Below are positions 24,457 to 33,175 of a stretch of DNA of 64,000 nucleotides, in pieces. The DNA is taken from contig JAVBLI010000036.1 in the NCBI GenBank assembly GCA_031553595.1, forward strand, positions 1 through 64,000. The letters are read 5' to 3'. The position numbers and the translations under genes were made by a program. Numbering within the stretch: the stretch's first letter is position 1; every line of letters begins with the position of its first letter. The DNA is from RGIG3701 sp031553595 (lineage in GTDB: Bacteria; Planctomycetota; Planctomycetia; Pirellulales; Thermoguttaceae). Under the pieces are notes generated by a model. The model was not told where the DNA came from, made no database searches, and saw only the letters and a list, made by a program, of their open reading frames with translations.

Positions 24457-27400
24457 ATGATGAACACGCGTTTTTGGAGTATTTTTTCACGACCGACGTG
24501 CCTTTTCCTGATGCTTTTCTTTTGCATTACCGCACCTGGGAGCGGCGCCGAAAATGTGAAGGGCGATGAGGATGAGACGGGTATCCAGGGCGTGCCCGCG
24601 AAAACCCCGTTCCGCTTTACGTTTTACGCGGCACTGACGGACGCCCGGTTATTCCGGCAAAAGTCCGATTCGCGGAAACGGTCTCCCGTTTTTCATCCCG
24701 TGCTGAATGATCCCCTGCTGGTGCGTGCGCTGCTGGCGGCCGGGGCGGAAGTAAATCATGTCATTCCACGCCAGGATGCGGATGAAACTTATTACGCGAG
24801 GGAAGCGGAGACGGCATCTTCCTCGCTGGAGTATGCCGGGACGGCGGAGGTGGCCCGACTGCTGCTGGCCGCGGGGGCGGATGTGAATCAAGAAAATGAT
24901 GACGGACGCACGCCGCTTTTTTACGTGACGCACGTGGAAGTGGCGAAGCTTTTTATTGCGCACGGCGCGGACGTACATCACCGGGACAGTTACGGGATGA
25001 CGCCGATTTTTCACGCCGCCGCGTATTCGGATGTGCTGGAGGTGTTGCTGGTGGCCGGGGCGAAAGCGGATACCCACCCTTCCGGCCTGTCTCCGCTGCA
25101 TTACACCCTGGACGCGAAAGGCGTGCGGCTGCTGGTGGCGGCCGGGGCAGATGTGAACGCTCACGGGAAGCATGTCCCGATGACGCCGCTGTTCGTTTTT
25201 GGAGAGGGTGTGGGAAAAACCGCGGCGCTGCTGGAGGCCGGGGCGGATGCGAAATTTCGGATGCAGGACGGGCGGACGGTGCTTCATATCCCTGCCACGG
25301 CGGAAATCGTGCGGCTGCTGCTGGCGGCCGGGGCGGATCCGAATGTCCCGGCGGGGGAATACCGCATGACGCCGCTGATGCTCGTGACGCCGGGCGTTTT
25401 TGTCATGGAAGGGGAAGGATGGATGCCATATTTTTCAGGGATGTCGGCGGTGGAGTATCTGAAATCCGAGGAGATTATGATGCTGCTGGGGTATGACGCG
25501 GATGAAGATTTCGACGCGTATACTCAGCTACTGAGCGTGCGGCTAAATCGCCGTGAGCGTGACGAGATGATTTCCGCGATGATCGCCGCGGGGGCGGATG
25601 TGAATCTGCAAAATTATTTCGGTGCTTGCGTGCTGCACCTGGCGACAGACGCGGAAATGACGAAAACGTTTCTGGATGCCGGCGCTAATATTCATGCGCT
25701 GACCCTGGCCGGGCGCTCGGCCCTGCATTACGCGCAAGACCTGGAGTCTCTGAAGCTGCTCGTGGAGGCGGGCGCGGATGTGTCTCTGAAGGACGCGAAA
25801 GGCGAAACGCCGTTATTCTTTGCCAAAGACGCCCCGTCAGCGGCGTGGCTGATCGAAAAAATGCGTGAAGCCGGGCAGGATCCGAAAGTGTTCCTGAACG
25901 AATTATCCAAAAACGAGCGTACCGTGCTTCACGCGTTATGCAGGCGGGGTATGGAAATGACAGATAATGGATGGGGTGATTCCATGGAGGATTGGATGGA
26001 ATTCACCCTTCAGTTAAGCGAGCCCGAAAAGGCAGCATGTCGGCAGCGGTTCTCGGGTTTTTTTATGAAAGCCATGTTGCTGGTGCTGCTGGAAGCGGGG
26101 GCGGATCTGAATGCGCGGGATGGCAAGGGGAACACGCTGGCATTTCGCATCCAACGACTGGAGACGTTTGCGCTGCTGAAAAAATGCGGTGCGGATTTTT
26201 CCGTGATGAATCATATCGAGGAGACGCTGTTAACTTCCGGCGCTTGTGTTGTGGAAAAAACGCCGGATGTGGTGCGGTTTTTGATTGACGAGGGCGTGGA
26301 TGTCCATCAGATGAGCAATACCGGCAGGACGCCCCTGACTTCCTCTCGCATTTGTGCCCCGGAATCGGTAAAAATACTTCTGGATGCGGGGGCGGATCCG
26401 AATTTTATGGTGCAGGGAACGCGGTTTACCGATTTTCCGCTGCAGCTACATGAGGATTCGGAGTCGGTGCGTTTTTTGATTGAGGCCGGGGCGGATGTGA
26501 ATGTCTGCGGCGAGGGGGGAAGAACTGCCTTGCATTCGGAAACGTGTCCGGAAGAAAAAGCCAGGCTACTGATCGCAGCGAGTGCGGACGTCGACGTGCG
26601 CGATTCTCAGGATCAGACGCCGCTTTTTTTGGCTGCGAAAAATCCGGCGGTGATGAAGTTGCTGCTGGAGGCCGGGGCGGATGTGAACGCGAAAGATAAG
26701 GACGGTCAGACGGTTCTTGCGGCGAAGATTGAGGAATTAGGGCTGCCGAAGGTCGAGATGCTTTTGGAGGCCGGGGCTGTGATAGACACCTTGCCCAGCG
26801 GCGAAACGCTGCTGCACAAGAATCCGAAGCCGGAGGTGGCGGAATTGCTTATCGGGATGGGCCTGGACGTTCATGCGCGAGATAATCAGGGCCGTACGCC
26901 ACTGTTCCTGGCGAAGAATGATCGTCTGGCGAAGGTGTTTCTGGATGCCGGCGCGGACGTGAATGCCCAAGCGAATGACGGAAAGACGCCGATTTTCGAG
27001 TGCCCCGATGGTATCATTTCCTTACTGCTGCTGGCAGGGGCGAAAGTGGATATGAAAGACAATCGCGGCGACCTGCCGATTCATTTTCGGAGAGATTTCG
27101 AGATTCGCCGCTTACTGGAAGCCGGGGCGGATGTGAATGCGAAAAATCATCAGGGCGCGACAGCGCTGCATACTGCCGTGGACTACCACAGGGATTTGGA
27201 TGTTCTTGTGCTGCTGGAGGGTGGTGCAGATGCCAACGCGCGGGATGCCGATGGGAATACCCCGCTGTATGGAACGAGCTGTTATGACTCCGAAACGACG
27301 ATCGCGGATTTACTGCGGAAGCATGGCGCGAACGTGAACGTGAAAAACACGCAGCATCAGACGCCGCTGCATTTTTTCGCGTATGATCATATGGGGACAC

Positions 27401-27819
27401 GCTGGCTCCTGGAGCAGGGGGCGGATCCGAATACGGTGGACATAAACGGTGAGACGCCGCTGTTTAATGTAGAGAATCGGCTGGTTTACCAGCTTTTTCT
27501 CAAAGCCGGCGCAAATCCGCACATCCGAAACTTGGCCGGGGAATTGGCCCTGTGCGTCCTGCGTTTCGGTGTGGACGGAATGGCCTACGACGAAGATGAT
27601 GACGGCAGTGATGATGACGACGACGAGATATCCGCCGAGGATGAAGAAGAGGAAGATGTGGATGGCCGCGCTGATTATTTGGTTGAGGCGGAGAATCTGG
27701 GCGCCAAGCCGCTGGGATGTTGGGAAACGATGTGTGAACGCATGTATGAGGAAGAACTGAAACGCGGCGTGAGCAACTGGCTGGATCGTGCTGATGAAAA
27801 ACTGTTTGGAAAGCCCTGA
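24457..27819 (+). CDS. large exported ankyrin-repeat protein, paralogue 2
   Basis: A 1120-residue protein with an N-terminal signal (TCLFLMLFFCITAPGSGA), then PFRFTFYAAL and VLNDPLLVRALLAAGAEV, matching the cap of its neighbours. About 26 ankyrin-like repeats follow, mostly of 30 residues. The PKVFLNE linker lies near residue 475, close to its position in paralogue 1, showing that the two are collinear duplicates. The C-terminal region is strongly acidic (DEDDDGSDDDDDE and EDEEEEDVD) and ends with a short non-repeat helix. ATG at 24457 or 24460 could start it; AGGA precedes both. No catalytic domain is visible. A role as a secreted or periplasmic binding scaffold is inferred. Confidence 0.88.
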   Translation: MMNTRFWSIFSRPTCLFLMLFFCITAPGSGAENVKGDEDETGIQGVPAKTPFRFTFYAALTDARLFRQKSDSRKRSPVFHPVLNDPLLVRALLAAGAEVNHVIPRQDADETYYAREAETASSSLEYAGTAEVARLLLAAGADVNQENDDGRTPLFYVTHVEVAKLFIAHGADVHHRDSYGMTPIFHAAAYSDVLEVLLVAGAKADTHPSGLSPLHYTLDAKGVRLLVAAGADVNAHGKHVPMTPLFVFGEGVGKTAALLEAGADAKFRMQDGRTVLHIPATAEIVRLLLAAGADPNVPAGEYRMTPLMLVTPGVFVMEGEGWMPYFSGMSAVEYLKSEEIMMLLGYDADEDFDAYTQLLSVRLNRRERDEMISAMIAAGADVNLQNYFGACVLHLATDAEMTKTFLDAGANIHALTLAGRSALHYAQDLESLKLLVEAGADVSLKDAKGETPLFFAKDAPSAAWLIEKMREAGQDPKVFLNELSKNERTVLHALCRRGMEMTDNGWGDSMEDWMEFTLQLSEPEKAACRQRFSGFFMKAMLLVLLEAGADLNARDGKGNTLAFRIQRLETFALLKKCGADFSVMNHIEETLLTSGACVVEKTPDVVRFLIDEGVDVHQMSNTGRTPLTSSRICAPESVKILLDAGADPNFMVQGTRFTDFPLQLHEDSESVRFLIEAGADVNVCGEGGRTALHSETCPEEKARLLIAASADVDVRDSQDQTPLFLAAKNPAVMKLLLEAGADVNAKDKDGQTVLAAKIEELGLPKVEMLLEAGAVIDTLPSGETLLHKNPKPEVAELLIGMGLDVHARDNQGRTPLFLAKNDRLAKVFLDAGADVNAQANDGKTPIFECPDGIISLLLLAGAKVDMKDNRGDLPIHFRRDFEIRRLLEAGADVNAKNHQGATALHTAVDYHRDLDVLVLLEGGADANARDADGNTPLYGTSCYDSETTIADLLRKHGANVNVKNTQHQTPLHFFAYDHMGTRWLLEQGADPNTVDINGETPLFNVENRLVYQLFLKAGANPHIRNLAGELALCVLRFGVDGMAYDEDDDGSDDDDDEISAEDEEEEDVDGRADYLVEAENLGAKPLGCWETMCERMYEEELKRGVSNWLDRADEKLFGKP

Positions 27820-27835
27820 AAATACGGAGTGCGGA

Positions 27836-30800
27836 ATGAAGACGATTTGCCGATTTTGCGTGCTGCTGAGTCTGTGCGTTCCGCTTTTTCCGGAGAGTGT
27901 GGCGGGTGCGGAAACCTCGTCGCCGGTGCGGTTTACCTTTCACGGCGTGATGGAAGCGCGCGGCGGAGGGGACGGGGAGGTGCGGTGTCTGAATGATCCG
28001 CTGCTGGTTCGCGCGCTGATTATCGCCGGGGCGGATGTGCATGAAAGCATGACCTTTCGCGCCCGTGGCCCTGGTGGCGGTAAGGTGACGGACGAAATGT
28101 CACCGCTGTTTTTCACGGAGACGCCGGAGGTGACGCGGGTTCTGGTGGAGGCCGGGGTGGATGTGAATTTACGGGACGGTTACGGGAACTCGGCCCTGTT
28201 TTACACGGATGGTGCCCGCATCGCGGCGGTGCTGATCTCGGCCGGGGCGGATGTGAACTCGCGGAATGATGAGTGGACCACGCCGATTTTCGCGGCCCGG
28301 AACGGGGATGTGGCGGAGGTGCTGCTGAAAGCCGGGGCGGTGATGGAACCGCTTTTATCGGGCCAAAATCCGCTGCATACGGCCCAGGACGCGAAGACCG
28401 TGCAGCTGCTGGTGACGGTCGGGGCGGATGTGAATGCGAGGGCAGGGCTCAGCGGACTGACGCCGTTATGTACTGTCCGCGGTGCGGAAGCGGTGAAGGC
28501 CCTGCTGGAGGCGGGTGCGGACGCACGCGTGAAAACGGAAAACGGGATGAGTGCTCTGCACTTTTGGCATGAACCGGAAGCGGTGCGGGCGCTGATCGCG
28601 GCGGGGGCGGATGTAAACGCGATTTGCCGGGGGAACGGGCGCACGCCGCTGCATTTTTGGGTGGAGAAGAAGGCGTTTTCGGAGAATTTTGCGAATGATG
28701 ATGCGATTATCATGCCATCCGCATTCACGGATGATCCCGCCGCGTGTGAAGATCTCCAGGAAATGCAGGCGGAGGTGGTGCGGATGTTACTCGCGGCCGG
28801 GGCGGATGCGAACGCCGTGAATGTGTGGAATGAGACGCCGCTGATGCGTGCGGCTTACCCGGCCGTGACGCGGGCGCTGTTGGTAGCCGGGGCGGATGCG
28901 AATTTACACAGTAAGCGCGGTATTACGGCACTGCACATGGCACGGGATGCGGAAACCATGCAGACGCTGCTGGCGGCGGGTGCGAATGTGCATGCGCTGA
29001 CGCTGGAAAATATTTCCCCGCTGCACACGGCGGCGAATGAGGCGTGCGTGGAGATGCTGCTGGCCGCCGGCGCGAATCCCCTGCAGAAAGATGATCATGG
29101 ACGCATGCCGCTGTGGTACGCGCGCAATGCGCCGTGTGCGAAGCGGCTGATAAACGCCATGACGGCAGCGGGCGAAAAACCGGAGGTGTTTCTGAATGAA
29201 ATCGCGGAGACGGGAGGCAACCTGGTGTCCACGAATCTGCTTTACCGGCGGCTGGACCAGGACAGGAAGGCTTTTGAAGTGGAGATGAACGCGCACATTC
29301 GCCCGGGGCGGCTGCTGGACAAGAAAACGTGGGCCGCGTTTATCCGTGAAAAGGAAAACTGCTCGGCCCGGGAAATCATGCGGGTGCTGCTGGCGGCCGG
29401 GGCGGATGTGAACGCGTATGACGCCGCCGGCCAGGGGATGGTTTTTTATGCGTGGACGAACGAAACGCTGGAGATGCTCGGCAAGTATGGGGCCGTGCTG
29501 GCGTGTGAAGATAATGAGCACGAAACACCGCTGATGCAGGCGCTGTATATGGGAGCGGAGCTGGAAGTGGTGAAGCGGATGCTGGACGCCGGGATGGAGG
29601 TGAATGCGCTGACGGAGTACAATCACACCGCTCTGAACCGCGTCATGCGGTATGATTACATAAACCGCGTTTATCGGGACGTGACCCCTTACGTGAAATT
29701 ACTGCTGGAGGCGGGCGCCGACCCCAATTTAAAGACGGAAGAACGCAGTTCGGCTTCCGTGTCTCCGGGGCTGCCACCGCTGCATTATTACCGGGACGCG
29801 GAAACAGTGCGGCTGCTGCTAACCGCCGGTGCGGATCCGAATTTAAAAAGCCTGGACGGACGCACGCCCATTTTTTATTGGGTCGATCAGCCCGAGAGGA
29901 TGCGGCTTCTGCTGGAGGCCGGGGCGCGTGTGGATGTGACGGATAAACTCGGGTATCAGCCGTTACACAGCCGTGCGTTGCACCCGCGGTGCGTGGAGAT
30001 GCTGATTCGTGCCGGGGCGGATGTAAACGCGAAAAGCCGGGATGGGGCGACGCCGCTTTTTTATACCGAGGGGAATGCGGAACGGGTAAAACTCCTGCTG
30101 ATGGCCGGGGCGGATGTCAGCGAAAAAGACACCACGGGGGAGACGGTCCTGTTTACGCCTAGGATGACGCTCCCGGCCATGGACGTCCTGCTGGCGGCGG
30201 GCGCGGATGTGGATGCCAGAAATGTGCAGGGATACACACCACTGATGAAGATGACGTACCGGGGAGACGATCTGAAAAAAATTAAACGGCTCGTGGTGGC
30301 GGGAGCGCGTCTGGACGTGAAAAATAATGCCGGTGCAACGCTCCTGCATCTGGCGAAAACTCCGGAAATCATGGCGTTTTTGCTGGAAAAGGGGCTAGAC
30401 GTGAATGCGCGGGATGACGCCGGGAATACGCCGCTGATGCTGGCTGGCGATCTGCGGTGCGCGGAGCTGCTGCTGAAAGCCGGGGCGGATGTGAATGCGA
30501 AAAATCGTGACGGCGAAAACGTCATGCACCGCCAGGCCCAAAAGGAGTTATTCCACCAAATTGCGTTTTATCTCGCATGGGGAGGGGATATAAACGCCAA
30601 AGACCGGCGGGGGCGTACGCCGCTTTTTTTTGTGCATGGCGACGAGAGCATGTTCCAGTTGTTGCGTGCCGGGGCGGATGCGAAAATTCGGGATGAAACC
30701 GGGGGAAATGTCCTTTTTCGCGAGTCTGGCATGTCGCCACGGATCCTACGGGAACTGATCCGCTACGGAGCGGAGGTGAATGTCGTGAATGCGGAACTGA

Positions 30801-31213
30801 AAACGCCGCTGCACATTCACGCGAATTTTCTTCCCCCGGTGCAAGTGCTGGTGGAGGCCGGGGCGGATGTCAATGCGCGGGATCTGAACGGCGAAACGCC
30901 GCTATTTTTCGTTGCGGACCGCGAAACGTATGATTATCTGGTGAAAGCCGGGGCGAATCCGCATGCGGTGAATAATGCGGGGGAATCGCCGGATCCGTGG
31001 GATGAGGAGTCGCGCGGGTGGGATGAGGATGACGAAATCGAGTGGGGATTAGGCAGCTTTTTTGATGACGTTACGTATGAGCCTCCTCTTCAGGTACGGA
31101 ATTTTCTTGACGTGAGCCGTCCGTGCCTGCGGTGGGATTTGCGGCTGAAACGGTTTCTTATTCGCAATAAAGCGCCCGTGGCGATAAGGAGTGACGAATG
31201 GCGAGTAAGATGA
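27836..31213 (+). CDS. large exported ankyrin-repeat protein, paralogue 3
   Basis: A 1125-residue protein starting at ATG 27836 after ACGGAG, 16 bp behind paralogue 2. The signal peptide is ICRFCVLLSLCVPLFPESVAGA. The cap is VRFTFHGVM with LNDPLLVRALIIAGADV. About 28 ankyrin-like repeats follow; PEVFLNE near residue 449 marks the same linker as in paralogues 1 and 2. An acidic stretch (DPWDEESRGWDEDDEIE) precedes a basic C-terminal end (RWDLRLKRFLIRNKAPVAIR), which the other paralogues lack. The 3' end overlaps the predicted start of paralogue 4 by 16 bp, so the genes are probably translated together. Confidence 0.88.
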   Translation: MKTICRFCVLLSLCVPLFPESVAGAETSSPVRFTFHGVMEARGGGDGEVRCLNDPLLVRALIIAGADVHESMTFRARGPGGGKVTDEMSPLFFTETPEVTRVLVEAGVDVNLRDGYGNSALFYTDGARIAAVLISAGADVNSRNDEWTTPIFAARNGDVAEVLLKAGAVMEPLLSGQNPLHTAQDAKTVQLLVTVGADVNARAGLSGLTPLCTVRGAEAVKALLEAGADARVKTENGMSALHFWHEPEAVRALIAAGADVNAICRGNGRTPLHFWVEKKAFSENFANDDAIIMPSAFTDDPAACEDLQEMQAEVVRMLLAAGADANAVNVWNETPLMRAAYPAVTRALLVAGADANLHSKRGITALHMARDAETMQTLLAAGANVHALTLENISPLHTAANEACVEMLLAAGANPLQKDDHGRMPLWYARNAPCAKRLINAMTAAGEKPEVFLNEIAETGGNLVSTNLLYRRLDQDRKAFEVEMNAHIRPGRLLDKKTWAAFIREKENCSAREIMRVLLAAGADVNAYDAAGQGMVFYAWTNETLEMLGKYGAVLACEDNEHETPLMQALYMGAELEVVKRMLDAGMEVNALTEYNHTALNRVMRYDYINRVYRDVTPYVKLLLEAGADPNLKTEERSSASVSPGLPPLHYYRDAETVRLLLTAGADPNLKSLDGRTPIFYWVDQPERMRLLLEAGARVDVTDKLGYQPLHSRALHPRCVEMLIRAGADVNAKSRDGATPLFYTEGNAERVKLLLMAGADVSEKDTTGETVLFTPRMTLPAMDVLLAAGADVDARNVQGYTPLMKMTYRGDDLKKIKRLVVAGARLDVKNNAGATLLHLAKTPEIMAFLLEKGLDVNARDDAGNTPLMLAGDLRCAELLLKAGADVNAKNRDGENVMHRQAQKELFHQIAFYLAWGGDINAKDRRGRTPLFFVHGDESMFQLLRAGADAKIRDETGGNVLFRESGMSPRILRELIRYGAEVNVVNAELKTPLHIHANFLPPVQVLVEAGADVNARDLNGETPLFFVADRETYDYLVKAGANPHAVNNAGESPDPWDEESRGWDEDDEIEWGLGSFFDDVTYEPPLQVRNFLDVSRPCLRWDLRLKRFLIRNKAPVAIRSDEWRVR

Positions 31214-31253
31214 ATATCAAAAAAAGAGCATTCCCCACGCGATTTTCGTCGGC

Positions 31254-31835
31254 GTGTGCATTTTCTTCATGCGGGATTTCATTTTCGCGGCGGAAGAAGA
31301 ACGTGGGGTTACGTTCTCGCTGATTTCCTTCGCCGGGATGGTCGAGGATCCGCTGGTGGTCCGTGCGGTGGTGCTGGCGGGTGAGCCGGTGAGTGATTAC
31401 GGGCCACATGACGGCTTACCGGAATTGGCCGCCCGAAGTAAAACGCTGGCGGAGGTGCTTCTGAGAGCGGGAATGGATGCCAACGCGCGGACGTACCTCG
31501 GCGAAACGGCCCTGTTTTATGCGAGTGACCCGGCGGTGGTACGGGTTTTGCTGGATGCCGGCGCGGATGTGAATGCGCGGGATAACGCGGGAAATACGCC
31601 GCTGTTTCATTCCATACTTGAGCATGAACCGGGGCTGCTGGCGGTTCTCATCGCGGCCGGCGCGGATGTGAACGCGAAAAATCGTGACGGCAAGACGCCT
31701 TACGCGGTGTTCAGCTGGGCGGTGCCACGCGAGATACTGCTGAAGGCGGGGGTGCTGCCGCTGGAGGGGGATGATGCTGAGGATGAGGAGTCGGAGGAGG
31801 AATCAGAAGAGGCATTCCTGGAGGATGATGAATGA
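31254..31835 (+). CDS. short exported ankyrin-repeat protein, paralogue 4 (apparent frameshift in signal peptide)
   Basis: The open frame encodes five ankyrin-like repeats (ANARTYLGETALFYASDP onward) after FSLISFAGMVEDPLVVRAVV, the shared cap, and ends in an acidic tail (DDAEDEESEEESEE). The visible in-frame start is a GTG at 31254 with no ribosome site. The natural start is ATG 31198, six bases after AAGGAG at 31186-31191, but that frame is one base out. Adding one A to the seven-A run at 31219-31225 would join it to this ORF and restore a signal peptide like that of paralogue 5. It is therefore a sequencing error, a recent mutation, or slippage-dependent expression. Its stop overlaps the next start (ATGA). 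Confidence 0.7.
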   Translation: MCIFFMRDFIFAAEEERGVTFSLISFAGMVEDPLVVRAVVLAGEPVSDYGPHDGLPELAARSKTLAEVLLRAGMDANARTYLGETALFYASDPAVVRVLLDAGADVNARDNAGNTPLFHSILEHEPGLLAVLIAAGADVNAKNRDGKTPYAVFSWAVPREILLKAGVLPLEGDDAEDEESEEESEEAFLEDDE

Positions 31836-33175
31836 AAATGTCGCGGAAAAAATGGGTTTTCGCTGCGGTTTTCGCCGGCGTGTGTGTGATTTACGCGAAT
31901 TTCACCGTACCGGCGGCGGGGGAAGATCGCGAGGTGAGATTTTCGTTGGCGGGTGTGCCGGGGGATTATCTGGATGATCCGCTGCTAGTCCGCGGGATGA
32001 TTTTGGCGGGGGGATTCACGCCGGAAGATGAGGATGATTATGAAAGTGCCGCGACTTATCTTTCCATGGCGAAAACGCCGGAAATCGCGCAGATGCTGAT
32101 GGATGCCGGGGCGGATGTGAACGCGCATACGCAGCATGGCGGGACGGTGCTTTTCGGAGTGCGTGACGCGCGGATGGCACAATTTTTTGTGGATGCCGGC
32201 ACGGATGTGAACCGGTGTGATAATGACGGTTATACGGCGCTGATGTACTCGTGCGGCGCAGCCGTAACGCGGGTGCTGCTGGATGCTGGGGCGGTGGTGA
32301 ACCCGGATGAACTGCTGCTCAGCTGGCAGGCAGATGAGTTACCGCTGCATTTCGCGCCGGACGCGGAATCCGCGCGGATGCTGCTTGCGGCGGGGGCGGA
32401 TGTGAACGCACGGTCTGGTTCCGGCGCGACGCCGCTGCTGCTGGCGGTGGATGAAGTGCACTTAGGGCACGGGCTGGATTATGATGAGGGAACACCGCCG
32501 CAGAGGCCGTGGAACGCGCATTTTTGGTGGATGGACATGCAGTATGACCCGGATGACCTGGAGGCGGACGCCGACGGTATGTTTCGTGAGACACGGGAGC
32601 GAATCGCGAAAACACGGGTTTTGATTGAGGCCGGGGCGGATGTGAATGTGGAGCATGAGTCGGGGTACACGCCGCTGATGCTGGCGCGGACGCCCGGGGT
32701 GGTGAAGCTGCTGCTGGACGCGGGGGCGAAAGCGGATGCGGAAATCAGGGGCGGAATCACACCGCTGCATGTGGCGGGTATGCCGGGAAGTGTCCGGCTG
32801 CTGCTGGCGGCGGGAGCGGATGTGCATGCCGTGACCGAGGATGGACGCACACCGCTGTTCGGGAAGGGATGCCCGGAGTGTATCCGCCTGCTGCTGGACG
32901 CGGTGGCGGATCCGGAGATGCAGGATGATGCCGGCCGGACGCCGTATTATTATACGTATGGCGAGCAGACGCGCGAGCTGCTCATTCAGGCTGGCGCGAC
33001 GCTGGGTCCGGTGGAGGGGGATGATGATGACGAAGGTTTTGAGGGTTTCTCAGATGAAGACGAGAACGGCCACTGGGGGAATGGGCGGGGGTTTAGGGGA
33101 TTTTTAATCGCCGCCACCACCCGCCGTTACTTCACTTTCCGTTCTGGCGGCGCGCGTGCTCGAGAAGGGCCGTGA
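31832..33175 (+). CDS. exported ankyrin-repeat protein, paralogue 5
   Basis: A 447-residue protein starting at ATG 31832, which overlaps the previous stop in ATGA. The signal peptide is KKWVFAAVFAGVCVIYANFT, followed by the cap VRFSLAGVPGDYLDDPLLVRGMI. About ten ankyrin-like repeats follow, interrupted by an insertion around residues 215-260. An acidic segment (EGDDDDEGFEGFSDEDE) comes next, then a short basic end (TTRRYFTFRSGGARAR). The final 44 bp overlap the 3' end of the convergent cytochrome gene; the basic tail may be read-through from a lost stop. It is the last gene of the operon. No terminator is visible in this overlap. Confidence 0.82.
   Translation: MKMSRKKWVFAAVFAGVCVIYANFTVPAAGEDREVRFSLAGVPGDYLDDPLLVRGMILAGGFTPEDEDDYESAATYLSMAKTPEIAQMLMDAGADVNAHTQHGGTVLFGVRDARMAQFFVDAGTDVNRCDNDGYTALMYSCGAAVTRVLLDAGAVVNPDELLLSWQADELPLHFAPDAESARMLLAAGADVNARSGSGATPLLLAVDEVHLGHGLDYDEGTPPQRPWNAHFWWMDMQYDPDDLEADADGMFRETRERIAKTRVLIEAGADVNVEHESGYTPLMLARTPGVVKLLLDAGAKADAEIRGGITPLHVAGMPGSVRLLLAAGADVHAVTEDGRTPLFGKGCPECIRLLLDAVADPEMQDDAGRTPYYYTYGEQTRELLIQAGATLGPVEGDDDDEGFEGFSDEDENGHWGNGRGFRGFLIAATTRRYFTFRSGGARAREGP

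Noticed and set aside
21600..33000. Regular ~90-bp DNA repetition that might suggest a CRISPR array or satellite
   Set aside because: The period is 30 codons and the repeats are translated as ankyrin units in open frames. There are no spacers of uniform length and no cas genes.
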